Positions 10,505 to 24,600 are shown, numbered from the stretch's first letter. The stretch is DNA of 64,000 nucleotides from Valencia hispanica (GCA_963556495.2 OY747702.1:17935403-17999402); one strand, 5' to 3'. Numbers and translations: made by a program. Notes: generated by a model not told the origin, from the letters alone.

Positions 10505-11815
10505 TCTAATCTCCAAAAATACATGTGGGGCAGCAGCCTAAGCAACCTAAGCAGAGACCCAGACTTCCCTCTCCCCAGCCAGCTCCTCCGGGGGAAACCC
10601 AAGCCTTTTTTAGGTTAGCCGAGAAACATAGTCCCTCCAGGCAGCGGGTCCAACTATCACTGGAAATCGGTCTGACTTTCTGCTGGCAATCTGGACCAAG
10701 CTCTGTGGACCGGTTGTACAGAGATCTAACAGCCCACATCAAGGGGCCTGGTACCCCATACTCCCAAAGTACTCCCCACAGGACTCTCTGATGGACACGG
10801 TCGAACGCCTTCTCCAAAACCACAAAGACATGTAAACTGGTTGGACCGACTCCCATGAACCCTCTAACACCCTGCTAAGGGTGTAGAGCTGGTCCAGTGT
10901 TCCACTTCCAGGACAAAAAACATATTATTCCTCTTAAACCCAAGGCTTGACTATCCGGTGGACCCTCCTGTCCAGAACCCTTGAATAGACCTGACCAGGG
11001 AGATCTTGGGAGTGTAGTAGTTGGAACACATCATGCTGCCCCCCTTTTTAAATTGGGGGACAACCATCCCAGTCTGCCAAGCCAGGGAAACTGCCCCCCA
11101 TGTCCATGCGATGCTTCAACCAACATACCCAACAGCATCCAGAGCCTTAAGGAACTCCAGGCGAATCATATCCAGCCCCAGGACCTTGCCACCAAGGAGC
11201 TTTTTAACCACCTCGCTGACCTCGAGACTGGAGAGTATTCTGCCCACCAACCCACCTTGTCCTGAGTCGGGTTTAGCAGCACATGATCCCTACCATACAC
11301 AGTGTTGGTGGTGCACTGCTTCTTCGCTGAGACACCGCATGGTGGACCTGAATCTCCTCAAAGAGGCCTCCATGGCCTTACCAAACCCCTCCCCTGCCTG
11401 CATTTTTGCCTCGGAAACCACTTATTCTGCTTGAATTGCTGGTATCTATCGGCTGCTTCACGGGTCCTACAGGCCAAAACGGCCTGATAGGACTCCTGCA
11501 ACTTGACAGCCTCCCTCACCATGGGTGTTAAGCATCTCAACAATGAAGGCACAGAACATGGCCCACTCTGACTCAATGCCCCCCACTTCTCCCAGGACAT
11601 GTTTGAAGCTCTGCCACAGGAGAGAATTGAAGCTCCATCTGACACGAGACTCCACAGGACGTTCCCAGCAGACCCACCCAGTATGTTTGGGCCTGGCAGG
11701 TCTGACCGGCATCCTCCCACACTATCGGATCCAACTCACCTGGTAGTGATTTGATCAAGAATCGGCGTAGCCAGCCTATCCGACTCAGCTGATCCAAGGA
11801 TTATGAAGGAATAGG
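10505..11815 (-). pseudogene. Broken LINE reverse-transcriptase region
   Basis: Read from 11815 down, the minus strand contains VREAVKLQESYQAVLACRT and REAADRYQQFKQNKW, the linker upstream of the RT in a common fish LINE. Near 10850-10700 it has FVVLEKAFDRVHQRVLWGVL and EYGVPGPLMWAVRSLYNRS, the RT domain 3-4 block. Several frameshifts and stops separate the parts and the 3' half of the RT is missing. The fragment at 25905-26130 is the 3' end of what looks like the same family. The clade is not assigned. Confidence 0.75.
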
Positions 11816-13640
11816 GTTTTTGTTTTAGTACATTTGGTTTAGGTGTTGGAAGGTAGTATGAATCAATAACAGTGCCACCTATTGATGGACTGTAGTGGAT
11901 TTTTGTTTTTCAGTTGCATGGACTGTATTGGACCTTCAAAAGAACTCTGGAGATGTTGTAAGCTACAACTGGAATAAAGTTATATGCATGAAATGCCGAT
12001 GCTCTGAACATAGAAAACAACGAGAGCAATCAGAATGGATTTGTGTCTAAATTTACATCCTCTCCCACTGTGCTCATGCAAGATGAACCACAGAAACTTC
12101 CATCCGCTGTGAGCATTTGTTAGCATGGAATTAATTTTTGAGAATAAGTGCTTCCTGGGAGACTTGAACATTGTGTCAGCAGTAGGTTAAGATACTTGGA
12201 CATGACAAACAATATTTTAAAGAATTTATTAACTGTTGCTGCATGTATTACAAGTCATAAATCCCACTTTTCAGTGTGCATTATGTTTTTCTGAGATAAA
12301 ACCTCAAACATGACCCACATGCAACATTTGAAACATTATAAATCTGTTATTTCTGGACAAATCCCATCAGCTTTTCTCCCCGTTTTCCTTTTTTGAATCA
12401 CAGAATAACCCACCACACACACATTTTAAAGTTGTTCTCTCTATAAGGCTGACCCAGATAGAGAGGGAAAATCACTTGTCCGTAGCGTCCTACACAAACA
12501 ATGCAACATCCTTCTACTTACTGAAAATTAAAGTCCACCTAAGAACTGGTTTAGTCTTCAAGCCACATGCCCCAGACTGTTCTTGAGCTGCAATATAAAA
12601 AGGCTTTAGGATGGTGCATCTAAATCTGGGGTAATGCTGACCTCCCAAAACAAACTTCTAATCTATGTTTGTAGGTCACGTTTTCTTCAGTGGACAGTCT
12701 ACAAAAATGGGTCACGTTGGCGATGCTGCCTCAGGTGTGTTAGCGCCTTTTTCTGAAATCAATGTTATAATCTGTGGTTTCTCCGCATATGGGGTCAGTG
12801 GTGAGCTGTGGAGCTCTATGCACGGCATGCTTAAATTAATCAGTAGTTTGTTCTTTACAGAGTAATATTATACAAAGACAGATTCTGTTACCAAGAAGAT
12901 TCTGTTATAAACATTTGTGTATAACTATGTAAGTCTTTGCCAGAATACTGACAAGCTCATTGCACTAAATCCTCTTGAAGCAGCGATTGGGGCCAGCCTC
13001 TTAATGTTTGTTTAGATGATGAACCTCCGAAATCACAGTGCGCATGCCTAACGTGCGCTCAGTAGACAGCCGAGGGGCAAAAATGCCATGGTCCCAAGTT
13101 GAGATTCTGCCATCTGGCGTGAAGTCTGTCAGAAATGTATTAGAAGAAGAAGAAGTATCAAACCACAGCAGGAAGCCCCGTTTTGCCAAATGCGAAAATT
13201 GGCTGTGCAGCATAACTCATTTTAAAATATAGGAATAGCACACGTCACGTTTACCAACTGATGAATAGAAGTATGCAGCCATCTAATATCCTTGGTAGCT
13301 ATCAAGACAACAACAAAAGTAAAAAAAATTAATGAATTTAATTTTTTTGATAAAGTTAAAATTTATTATGTTCGCTCTTGAGCGATAATTAGAGATTAGA
13401 TATTTGGAACGTCACCAGCCAGTGGATTTTAACATCATTCAAGGACTTTAAGAGACTATTATAGATTTAAAGGGGATTATTTGAAAGATTATACAGTTAC
13501 TGAAAAGTTTGCCCAAGTGAAAGATCTGCATTTTTTTTCAGGAAGAACAACACTGGTAAATTAACCTTTATTCGTAATTTCATGAAGTCTATAAAAAAGG
13601 TTTCATTCTTCATTTACATTTACATAAATTGGCGTTTGTG
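11816..13640. other. Intergenic DNA, no gene seen
   Basis: Only short chance open frames. No recognised repeat. Confidence 0.4.
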
Positions 13641-13654
13641 GTGTGTAGATGCGT

Positions 13655-13713
13655 GCTATTTTATGTGGTTTATTTAATATTGAATCAATATTAAATTAAT
13701 CACATAAAATAGC
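13655..13713. repeat. Imperfect 29-bp palindrome (hairpin)
   Basis: Left arm 13655-13683 and right arm 13685-13713 are inverted copies matching at 27 of 29 positions around one central base (13684). The arms start gctattttatgtgg and end cacataaaatagc. Confidence 0.8.
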
Positions 13714-14094
13714 AATCAATATTATTGATAAAAGTCAGACTGAATGCATCGCAGAAGAATTAGTTGCTGCTATTAGGTGTTGAGTTGCTGTGCCCCACTT
13801 AATTTATCATGACAGAGATGCCACTTGTTATGATCCAAATGATCCAGATTTAAAAGGTGCATGTTAATAAATTTTAGGGTCACCTATTCATCTCGGTGTC
13901 TTCTGCTTCAGCCTGCTCCCTCTAGGGGTCACCATAGCGGTTCATCTGCCTTTGTCTCACCCTATCACCAGGATCCTTCTATCACACTTACCCTCTTCAT
14001 ATCCTCCTTCTGTCATGATTTTCTTTGTTTTGTTTTGACAGATTGATTTAACTCCAGGATGCACCAAGAGGAGTCCAGGTAAAGATACGAGCAT

Positions 14095-14340
14095 CCCTCT
14101 GTCCATTTGCTACACCCGTTCATCTGTGTAGGGTCAGGGAGCGTTGGCGTGGATCACTGGGAGAATGGTGCGGTACGCCATGCACAGGTCAGCAGTCCAC
14201 AATGGCCAACACAGAGACAAATATAACTAACAATCATGCATGCACACAATCCTACCAAAGGGTAATTTAGAAACCAATAAACCTATTTTAAGGCTTTGGG
14301 AGAAAGCCAGAATACCCTGAGATATCTGCATGAGGAAAAC
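14095..14340 (-). repeat. SINE/LINE-tail family fragment
   Basis: Contains acacccgttcatctgtg, aggtcagcagtccacaatgg, ccaacacagagacaaat and gggagaaagccagaatacc, in the same order as the better-preserved minus-strand copy at 61137-61425 and as the common fish family ending in (ATGG)n. Confidence 0.55.
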
Positions 14341-15170
14341 GTGCATGTATATGTATGTATAAAAGAGATCAATATTTGGTTCTAGCAGTTCAAATATTTT
14401 TTCCTTGTATCATATTGTGGTTCACGTTGTGAAGGTGTTTTTTATCTGGTCCATAAGATTTGTTTATTTTGGCACAAGAGCTATTTGTGTTGCATCCCAA
14501 TTACTGCGAGGTTAGACTGTGATAAACCCCTGGTTTAGATCACAAAATATTCTTGTGTTAGAATAGCCTAGTTAGGGGCGTCGCGTAGTGTAGTGGTTAA
14601 GGTGGGCGCCCCATGTACAGAGGCCTCAGTCCTCGATGTGCCTGTCTGGGGGTTCGCTTCCACCCCGCGGACATTTGCCAATGTCGCTTCCCCACTTCTC
14701 ACCCCCTTTCTGTATGCTGTCCACTTTGTAATAAAGGCCACTGTGGCCACCAATACGTAAGAAAATAGCCTAGTTAGAGTCCAGACCTAAACCTTAATTA
14801 GAATCTGTGACAAAAGTAGAAAAGTAAGGTTCACAGCAACCCATACAGTCCAAATCTGAAAGAGTTTGAGCAATTTTGCAAAGCGCAGCTGGTAAAACAA
14901 TCAATTTCCCCAAATGACTTGGAGCTTTTCAATAAAATGCGGTTCTGCAAAGTATTGACTAATGGGAGCTAAGAACAAATGCGTGCAATACTTTTCAGAA
15001 TTAGGTATTTTTGGTAAATATTTTAAAAAACCATGCATATCTTTCCTTTCATTTGAAGGTTATGCACAACTTAGATTATCACATAAAATCCCAATAAAAT
15101 ATAAGTCAAATGTGACAATGTGAAAACAATTAAGGGGTATGAATGCTTTTGCCCGTAGGGGATCTGATAA
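14341..15170 (+). repeat. Decayed Tc1 copy carrying a SINE insertion
   Basis: Around the SINE the sequence reads tgtgttagaatagcctagttag / agtccagacctaaacc, matching the phrase at 20088-20116 in another relic. The end has tagattatcacataaaatcccaataaaat and aaggggtatgaatgctttt, the typical 3' TIR of this relic family. Confidence 0.6.
14576..14763 (+). mobile_element. tRNA-derived SINE with 14-bp target duplication
   Basis: The head has a box A-like gtagtgtagtggttaaggtggg and a box B-like ggttcgcttcc (14651-14661), the RNA polymerase III promoter of a tRNA-derived SINE. The 3' end is taataaaggccactgtggcc. The flanks carry a perfect 14-bp direct repeat, aatagcctagttag, at 14562-14575 and 14764-14777, as expected for LINE-driven insertion. 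Confidence 0.88.
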
Positions 15171-15244
15171 TTATTTCACTCAGTGACATGTGATTGCATT
15201 TTTTACTGTTATGCAATGATATTTATGGGAATTTCAGTTGATGG

Positions 15245-15362
15245 AGTTGATGGAGTGGCGACCTGTTTAGGGTATCCAATGACTGCTGGAGGTAGGCAGA
15301 AGTGGATGGATGGCTGGATGGATGGATGGATGGATGGACGGACGGTGGCTGGATAGATGGAT
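15245..15362 (+). repeat. SINE/LINE 3' tail with (GGAT)n
   Basis: The stretch agtggcgacctgtttagggt followed by ccaatgactgctggaggtagg and a run of ggatggatgg is the 3' end of the same family as 61137-61425, in plus orientation. Confidence 0.6.
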
Positions 15363-18299
15363 GAATCTAGTCTACTTCCTTTGAAAACAAAAGTACTGTA
15401 GGACTGGAACTGCTTGTTTCTTTGTAAATGAGCAAACTAACAAATTAATGGGAGGTTGGATAATCATTTCATTTAGAATGATGTCTCTCCACAAATCAGA
15501 GATAAGTGCTATAGAAACTACATGCTGTATAATTTTCAATGAATCCATCACATAGCATCGAGGCCTTGGCATCATCCCAACCCAAAGGCTGATCACGCTT
15601 TATAATCTAGACACCACGCTCGCTGCAGTCCACCTTATCAGTGATTGTTCACTCTAACATTTCCTGGTGACAACAGTGTTAACTGGAGCGAGCAGTCCCG
15701 GTGTCTGCAAGGCAAACACCACTCAATCTGTTGACCATGTCCGATTTTTGTAAGCTGGCTCACTTGGCCATTGGAGGCCAAATGCATTCAATTGGCTTCA
15801 CACAATTAGCGCGTGTCAACATTGAAACACTGCAAGCCAGTTGACTCCTTTCCATCCCTGCCATGGTTACAGTACAGAGTGCATGTGCAGAATGCACTTT
15901 TATACGTTCCTCTTTTATCGTAAGGAAAAACACACAATATTTTTTAGACTATTCTATTTTAAAACATTGATGAAATGTAAGAATTTCTTAAATCTAAATT
16001 GCAGCTCTTTCATCTCGATTCTGAATATAATTTTTGATCCTTAAAGTTGTGTTCTCCTGTTAGTCCTCCACTAAGGAAAGCATTTGCTTCCCCAATCAGC
16101 ATGCAAGTCAGATAGTCAGCTCCAGCAGCCAAGACTCGGTAGGCAAACGTCCATGATATTTGGCTGCCTGTATAGATGTACAAACCCAAAGTGAGGTGGC
16201 TACTGTCATGCCGTGGAGTCTCTGGTCTCCAGGGTGGACGGTGTTTCCTGAGGCCAGCTGCCACATTCTCAGAGTTCTTAAGCTGGTTTGAACTGGTTTC
16301 GTCAGAACTGTTTCACAGAGCTGCGTTTGAGCTGGAAAAAAACGTTTGTAATTTTCTTCCAGGGGCCAGGCATGTATGTTAAGTCGTTGTGAAGATGCCA
16401 GGCTTTTTGGAGAGGGCTGTTATTGACTGTATTATGCTCATGGGTCCAATAGCTCAAGGTACATTGAGCAATACCTGCCTTCCATTAAGAGGACTTAACC
16501 CCCACCTTCTCCTCCCCTCCAGCCCAGCACTCTCCACCCTTCATTGACCAATCCGCACCCAGGCTTTTAGCAGCGGTGCTGTGGGCAGCAGTGGGTAAAC
16601 AGTGTCTGCCTCACTGTTTGTCAGTGAAAGTTACCCAATCATTTATCAGCAGTCAGTAAGCATCCAGACAGCTGGGATCTGTTTATGTATTAGGATTTTT
16701 CTTTTTCCAAAATAAGATCCCCGCCCTCCCTTTTTGCCCTCATTCCTTTCTGTATGATTCCAGTGTAGAGAAGCTTATGGTGCAATGTTGCCCTCTTGGA
16801 GGTTCGCTCCTCTGAACCACAGCTGCAGAGGTAAAATGTCCCCGCCTCCCTTCGTCCCCCTCCTCTAGAGACGTCACTGCCCCAGCTGGGTTGTACTGTA
16901 AATTCATTTTAGGGGCAAGGCTAGGGCAGATCCTGTGATTAAGAAACTCTGAAGACAGGGAGGAGGAGTTAAACTTACTGCTTCTGCACGGTTTATGCTT
17001 TTTCATTGTGTTCAGCACACTGGTGGATTGAGGCAGGGGTTCATCAGATCAGAACAAGCTGTCTGACTTGTACCTGTGTGCTGTGTGCAGCTGATCTCAC
17101 CTGGGGAAGGAAAGTTGTGCATATTCTGACAACCTTTTTTGTTTGTGGAACCTGTTGCTTTCAGAGGGTGCTACTCTAAGGTAGGAGCGGGTTTCTAATA
17201 AAAAAAGGAAAGATTGTAAATACTTGTATGCATTTGTTTAGTAACAGTTAACCAGTGCAAATTGTTTTATTTCTGGAAAAATCTGCAGAGTAGTTCATAA
17301 TAATGTTTTGAAAGATGAGACAGGTTTTTTGCCACATTGAATAACTAATTTCCGCTGTTTTTGCAAAAATAAGTTCTTTCCTCCCAAAACCCTATTCAAG
17401 CTTCCACTATCTTTGCACTGTACACTGTAGCTATGGAGTACATACTATTGTATTATTATGTTAATGAGCCGCCACAACTCAAACTTGTTTCAATAATAGC
17501 AAAAATCCACAGGATAAAAGAGATCAATGCACATTTGGAGGGCCATCAGAGTTCATTTAATGTCAGAATGGGGAGATCTTCAGGTTCAAAGAAGCAAAGC
17601 AAACTACTAACTATTCAGAAACATCCTCATTTGTAATCTTGTGGCAATGCAAATGTCAAGGCTAACTCTGCAAAAATGAAAATATTTAATTTGTAGGACA
17701 ACCACATTAAATGAGGAATTTACAGTTTTTGCTTCATATTTAATTGGAACGGCAAGCTGCTGGAATGTTTGACTCTGTCGTTTCATGAAAGCAGCTCTTT
17801 GAGTACTTAGATTTGCACCATGACCCCAAACAATGGTCGAATGGGATCCGTAGAGTATGAACTTTACCAACTCCCCAGGACTTGGCAGCCCTCCTGAAAT
17901 GCATGTCACAGTTTGTAGGGTTAACATCCCTTAGAGTTCACACGTTATGTAACTCACTTTTGAATATGTTTCAGTAGAACAAGCCGCAAGAACTCGAAAT
18001 GCAAAGCAGATGGTACTGAGCCAAACTGCACCCAAACACCCAACCTTTATGTTAGCAGCTCTGGGTCTTTCTGCTAAGTGTTGAAAAATTGCTCTATTGA
18101 TGATCGTTATCTGCAAGCTTATTTTTGTTTTTGGCTTGCTTGGCTTTGAATTGAGGCAATTGATCTAAAAAATACTGTGGGGCATTATGCACTTAGGAGA
18201 TCCCTCAGACGGCACACACCCTTCATCTAACCAATCAAAACATCCATCGAACTGGTATTTTCAATCTTGTAAATCTTCTCTCTTTCTATCTGCCTACAG
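15363..18299. other. Upstream region of slc7a2
   Basis: No coding exon found. The non-coding first exon and promoter of slc7a2 should lie upstream of the acceptor at 18299, possibly within this interval, but no decisive signal is visible. Confidence 0.4.
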
Positions 18300-18307
18300 G
18301 TGATAAC

Positions 18308-18677
18308 ATGCTGAAGCAAGTTGTGTCATTCAGCCGCTCCTTGGTGCGCAGGAAGGTGGTCGACATGAACAGCCTGGAGGACTCCAAGCTGTGCCGCTGC
18401 CTGGGAACCGTAGACCTTATTGCCCTGGGGGTGGGCAGCACCCTGGGGGCTGGCGTCTACGTGTTGGCTGGAGAGGTGGCCAAGGGAAATTCTGGCCCCA
18501 GCATCGTCATCTCCTTCCTCATCGCTGCCCTGGCCTCCGTCATGGCCGGCCTATGCTATGCCGAGTTTGGGGCCCGTGTTCCTAAGACCGGCTCTGCTTA
18601 TCTTTACAGTTATGTGACAGTAGGAGAAATCTGGGCCTTCATTACTGGCTGGAATTTAATCCTCTCATACGTCATTG
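18308..18677 (+). CDS. slc7a2: slc7a2 coding exon 1
   Basis: The exon itself starts at 18300 after tgcctacag. 370 nt coding, ends in phase 1 before gtgagt. It encodes the cytoplasmic N-terminus and the first three membrane segments. Confidence 0.95.
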
Positions 18678-21600
18678 GTGAGTTTTTGACAAATGTTTCC
18701 TGATATTTTATTTTTAGGAAGAGAGCAGGTCTTCATGGAGTCTGACTGTTTGATTTCTCTAAACAGGTACCTCCTCAGTTGCCAGAGCTTGGAGTGGCAC
18801 ATTTGATGAGATGATAGGAGGACACATTGAGGTTTTCTGTAAAAAATACTTTAGCATGAACTCTCCTGGTTTGGCTTCATATCCTGACTTCTTTGCTGTG
18901 TGCCTCATTCTGCTGCTCTCTGGTAAGCACATCTGTACTGGCTGCTCATCCTGAAATTACTCTGAATTTGCTCACACAGAGGCTTCTGTGAAAGGATGGA
19001 AACCAAAATCATTCAAGCTTAACTCATGATCCAAACCTGGCATAATATAATAAGAAACTGGCAGTACAGTGTGTGACAACAAGCTAAGAGCAATGGACAT
19101 GCAGTACACACAGTGCTGTTAGTCCAGTTTATACAGTGCTCTTTGAAAGTCTATAATCCCCTTGGATGAAAATGATACTTCGTTTTCAAATTTTTAAGCC
19201 TGGGATAAAATCCAGTACAACAAACAGCCAATAGAAGACACCTTGTTAGTAGATGAACTTGTGTGCATTTTAATCTCAGTATCAATCTAACTGTTCCATG
19301 AAGGCATCAGAGGTTTGTTTGAGAGCATCAGTGAAAAAACAACAACATGGAGACCAAGAAGACAGCAGACAGTTCAGGGAGAAAGTTGTAGTTGAGTATA
19401 AAGGAAGGTTGGGTTAGAAAACATTATCCCAAGCTTTGGAGATCTCTTTGAGCACTGCTTAGCGCATCATTCGAAAGAGTATGGCACAACTACAAACCTA
19501 CCAAGACATGGCCGTCAACCTAAACTGACAGGCCAAGTGTGGAAGGTATTAGTCAGAGAAGCTGTCAGGAGGCCTACCAGAACTCTGGATGAGCTCCAGA
19601 CATCCAGAGTTCAGGTAAGAGAATACGTCAACAACTATCAGTAGCAGTTTCCCTGTCTGTTTTTTAAAGAACAGCCATAATTCCTGTTGTAGTTTGTCAA
19701 CAGCTATAAAGCGGACAATAAAACATGTCAATAAACGTGTTCTGGTCAGATGAGCGCAAAATACTTTTGAACTATATGCAAAATGCTGATGTGTGGTGAA
19801 AAACTGAAAGTGGACATCACCCTGAACTCACCCTGCCCATTGTGAAACATTGGGGAGGCAAGATCGTGGTGTGGGAATGTCTTTTTTCAGCAGGGACAGG
19901 GAAGCTGGTAAAAGTAAGTTAGGGAAGATAGATGAAGCCTAACACAGGGCAGCCACGGAAAAAAAACTTTTCAGAGCCTCAAAATTAATATAGATTTAGG
20001 CAGAGATTCAACTCCCAGCAGGACAACAACCCTTCAAAATGGAGTCAGAAATAAAATTATGTGGTTTAGATCAAAGGATATCCATGTGTTAGAATAGCCC
20101 AGTCAAAGTCTAGACCCAAACCCAATTGAGTACATTTTGGGAAATTGATTTTACCAGCTGCTCTTCATTCTGTCTGATAGAGCTGGAGCTGTTTTGTGTA
20201 GAAGAATGGACAAACATTTTTGTCTCTAGATCTGCAACTGTGGTAGAGACATACCCCAAAAAGCTTTCAACTGCATTGCAAGATGGTTCAACAAAATATC
20301 TACAAGTTTCACATTTTTGTTTGTATAAAAAAAAGAGAAAAACATGTAACATGTTGTCCTTCTCTGTGTAGGATTATCACATAAAATCCCAGTAAAATAC
20401 GTTAAGGTCAGAACTTGCACCCTGGTAAAATGCTGAAAAGTTCAAGAGATGTGAATATCTTTGCAAAGCATAGTTTGTCTGCTGCATTAGGTTGATAGTA
20501 ACTTCAGTCAACAAAAGCACTCAATGTTGCCTTTGGGTCTCTAGTAACTGAGAAAAACACTATTTTTTGGTTAAATTGAGAAAATTCATTAAAGTTCATG
20601 GAAGACTCAAAACCAGACATGTTTTGATACATTCCTCTTCATTAAACAAAATCCATTATGGGTTCATCTGGCTGCACATTAAATGATTACATTTGGCCAG
20701 TTAGACTCAAAGTTAATCTACCAGTGTCCGGTTGGTTTTATGTAAACTCAGCAAAAAAAGAAACGTCCTCTGACTTTCAACTGTTTTTACTTTCAGTAAA
20801 CTTAATGTGTGTAAATATTTGTATGAACACTAAAGGAGTCAAAACCATAAGAGATAAACTAAAAATGTTTCACAGACATGTGACTAACAGAAATAGAATA
20901 ATGTGTCCTTGAATGAAGGGAGGCTCAAAATCAAAAGTACCAGTCAGTATCTGGTGTGGCCACCAGCTGCTTGAAGTACTGCAGTGCATCTCCTCCTCAT
21001 GGACTGGACCAGATTTGTCAGTTCTTGCTGTGAGATGTTACCCCACTCTTCCACTCTTGCAAGTTCCTGGACATTTCTGGGGGGAATGGCCCTAGCCCTC
21101 ACCCTGCGATCCAACAGGTCCCAGACGTGCTCAATGGGATTGAGATCCGGGCTCTTTGCTGGCCATGGCAGAACACTGACATTGCTGTCATGCAGAAACT
21201 CACGCACAGAACGAGCAGTATGGCTGGTGGCATTGTCCTGCTGGAGGATCATGTCTGGATGAGCATGCATAAAGGGTACCACATGAGGGAGGAGGATGTC
21301 TTCCCTGTACCGCAAGGCATTGAGATTGCCTGCAATGACAACAAGCTCAGTCCAATGGTGATGTGATATATCGCCCCAGACCATGACGGACCCCCCACCT
21401 CCAAATCGATCCCGCTCCAGGGTACAGGCCTCGGTGTAACGCAACATAATTGTTGAAATACACAGTCCGGAAAAAGAGACGTTTCTTTTTTTGCTGAGTT
21501 TACATCGGTGAAGCAGAACTTCTGCGATTCAAACTTGCAGGAAACATGATGTAAAAATCTTCAAGTTCCAATTTTTGATGAACAAATTGTAAACATTTGT

Positions 21601-24600
21601 AGAGACCTGTTGCAATCCATCAGAAAAAATGTGTTTTGTTACATAAAGACCATATGTTGCATTGAATTGCCAAAACACAAGTTTTATATGTTGAACAAAG
21701 CAAAATACTGTAGTGGGCCCTTAAAAGACTTAGAATATTGCAGCTTCTATTTTGATCGACTAATTTATAAAAAACAAAAGACTGTCCTAACTTCATGTAA
21801 AAGGAGGGAATATTCATTTAAAAATCTGGTAGCTACAGTTACTTTGATCCTCCTTGTGCAATCAAACCAAGAGCTGTTTTCACATCCTCAGCACGAAGCT
21901 TGTTCCCAGTCTGTGCAGGACTCTCCCAGAGATGGATCCTGTTTGTGTCATTCATAGACAGGATCTCAAGGTTTTAGTTTTAGAAGAGTAGGTTTCTGAT
22001 TTGGAAACCTCAGTGCCTCATCTTTACTCCTGTGAATTGTTTCACAGTTGAGTTATAATGGGTGCACTTCTCTGGTCCATAGTAGTGAAGAAAGAGACGA
22101 ATCAACAATTGAAGTTCTCAATTTACAGGTCCGTCTATGTTTCAACACTCACATGTGGTCATGAGATCTAGTTCATGACCCAAAGAACGAGATCAGGATT
22201 TCAAGAGATTAAAATAAGGTTCTGCTGTAGGGCGGCTGGGCTCAGCCTAGAGAAGAACACAGACAAAAAAAAAGAAAAGAAAAGAAACCAGAGGTCATCT
22301 TAAATTAACTTAAATTTATTGAATAAAGAATATAATTTAAGAGCTTTCTTATCTTTAACCAGTTTAAGAGATTTGCTAAAAAGACTTAGCTCATTCCTCC
22401 AATGAGTCAGCGAAGGATTAGTTTTATAGAATCTGCATTTATGAATTAAAAAAAAAAACTTACCAAATAGCAAAAGGAAATTAAGAACAAAATCCACATC
22501 CTTATTTTCAACAAAAACACCAAAAAAATTGTCTTAACAGACAAAGGCAACACCTTCTGAACAATAGCCAGCTCTGCATCTCACTCAAAAAGGTTTGCAC
22601 TATATCACAATAAAAGAAAAGGTGTTCTAACGATCCATTGTTCTCTAAACAATAAGCACAATTATTATGATCAAAATTTAATATCAACCTCAAAAATTTC
22701 TTCGTTGGATAAATATAATTTAAAAGTTTAAAGTTAACCTCTTTTGCTTTTGGAGGAAGAGGAAATGAAATGTAATTTTTTCTTATTTTCTTAATTTTTT
22801 CCCCATCAAACTCTTTAAGTATATACATTCTTTTTACTGGGATAGGATAATATGTTTTTATTAGAAAACTAGCTGTATTACAGAAGTGCAAACATGCCCA
22901 AACGAACGGCTGGTCAGCGGGATGTCCGGGAATTTTTTAAAAAGAAAAAAATTACAGGTGAGCTATTAATCTCAATAATTAACCTAGCCTGGTTTTCGTT
23001 ATCTAAAGACCACCCGACTCGCCACAGGTGTACGCACAGATCCCAGGATTCTACCCTCCAAACTAGCTAAGATGAACGCGCGACCCCCCACATCTCTCTT
23101 GTTAATTAGCTTGCTAAAATACATGACTTGTCATTCAGTCAAGACACGCATGCGGCTTGCTGAATCTGCACTAGATGTCGACTCTTTTTACACATCCAGC
23201 CTAGGAAAAATAATCACCTTGTCAGAGCTCATCTGACAGTGCCGACATTTAGGCATAATCAGGACGAATGTGAACAAGAGCATGAAAAACTGTGGAAAAA
23301 AAACATGATTACAAAAGTGTTTGGAAACTGCTATGAGCATGTGGATTAAGTGAGGGTTGTAATGAATAAAATAGAAATGACTCATTTGGTCTTTCATGTT
23401 AAATTAATCCAATACTTTGTTTTGTATAGGCCTAGTTTTCACTAAAAAACTTCTTTTGCACCGCAACTATTTGCTAAGGCTTCTTTGCAAGGTGCTGGTA
23501 TCGGCTTTGCTTCACAGATATATAAAGCCTCCATTTCACCCAATCTTGTTTAATTCTAATGCAGTCTATTCAGTTGTAGTCCCCTAACACTCCGGCCAAT
23601 TCAGCGATACAAAATACTCTATAAATAGCACCTTTTTAATAATTAAAATCCAGATTTTTTTAATAGGCGAAAAAAATGACCATCCCCCCCTGAATTTGTT
23701 TTTACAACTCAACTACTGTTTACACACATACAGACACAGTGGAAACCGCTGCAGCTCGTCACATCACTTTGAGCACAGAGTAAGCCTTCCCCTGTTTTAA
23801 GGTTACAACAAATTCACAACTTGTTTGACAGAAAAAATGACAAGTTGATCGCTGTTAGAGAATGTTGCCCACATAATTAGCATCTGTTTTTCAAAGCTTA
23901 GCGTCATTGTAGCCTAAATTTAGCAACAGTTTACCAGCTTGTGCTCTCTCCCTCACACTCACACCAGGCGTAGGCTCCATGCACACATGCGGACAATTAA
24001 TAATGATTTATTCGTTTACTGTGAGAGAGAGCTCTGTAAAAGTAGCCTATACTGTTTGTGACGCTGTCCTACTGTAAAACTAAACAGCCTTCTGATAAAC
24101 TATTCAGAGATGGACGTCAGAAAATTCTTCCTGAACAGAGGCAGAGGAACAGTGAAGAGAGATGAGGTGTCATGTTAAGTGTTTGAAAAGACCCAATTGC
24201 AGTGAATAATGAAATTAAAATTTATTAAACAACAGAACAACACACTTACATAAACTCAGGAGGATGAGAAAAATGCAGTGACAGGTAAACAGGAACAGGA
24301 CAGGGATGTTTGACAACGAACCAGCGAGTAGTGACTGTCAGAGGTATAAGTATACTGAGGAGGTGTGTAAGTGGCAGGGAGATGGCTAAGAGCTAATTAG
24401 GAGAAGCAGTTGTAGGTGAGAGGGAGAGAGCAGGTGGAAACAATCAGTAGCTGGGACAGAAGGCAGAATGGCTAGGGAAGCAAAGGAAGACCAAGAGCAA
24501 AACATAAGGATTAGACAGGAATATACTAAAGAGGAATAAGGACTAACTAGGAACCTAAGAGAAACTGGAGAGCATTAGAGCGAAGAAAACAGAACTAAGG

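Noticed and set aside
10981..11746. Plus-strand proline-rich frames up to 137 codons
   Set aside because: They are the complement of a broken LINE whose recognisable protein is on the minus strand.
14576..14763. A tRNA gene
   Set aside because: Box A/B are present but there is no complete cloverleaf, and the unit has a 3' tail and target duplications like a SINE.
22894..22950. Start of a transposon-derived zinc-finger gene (MPKRTAGQ...)
   Set aside because: No continuation, zinc finger or splice partner could be found.
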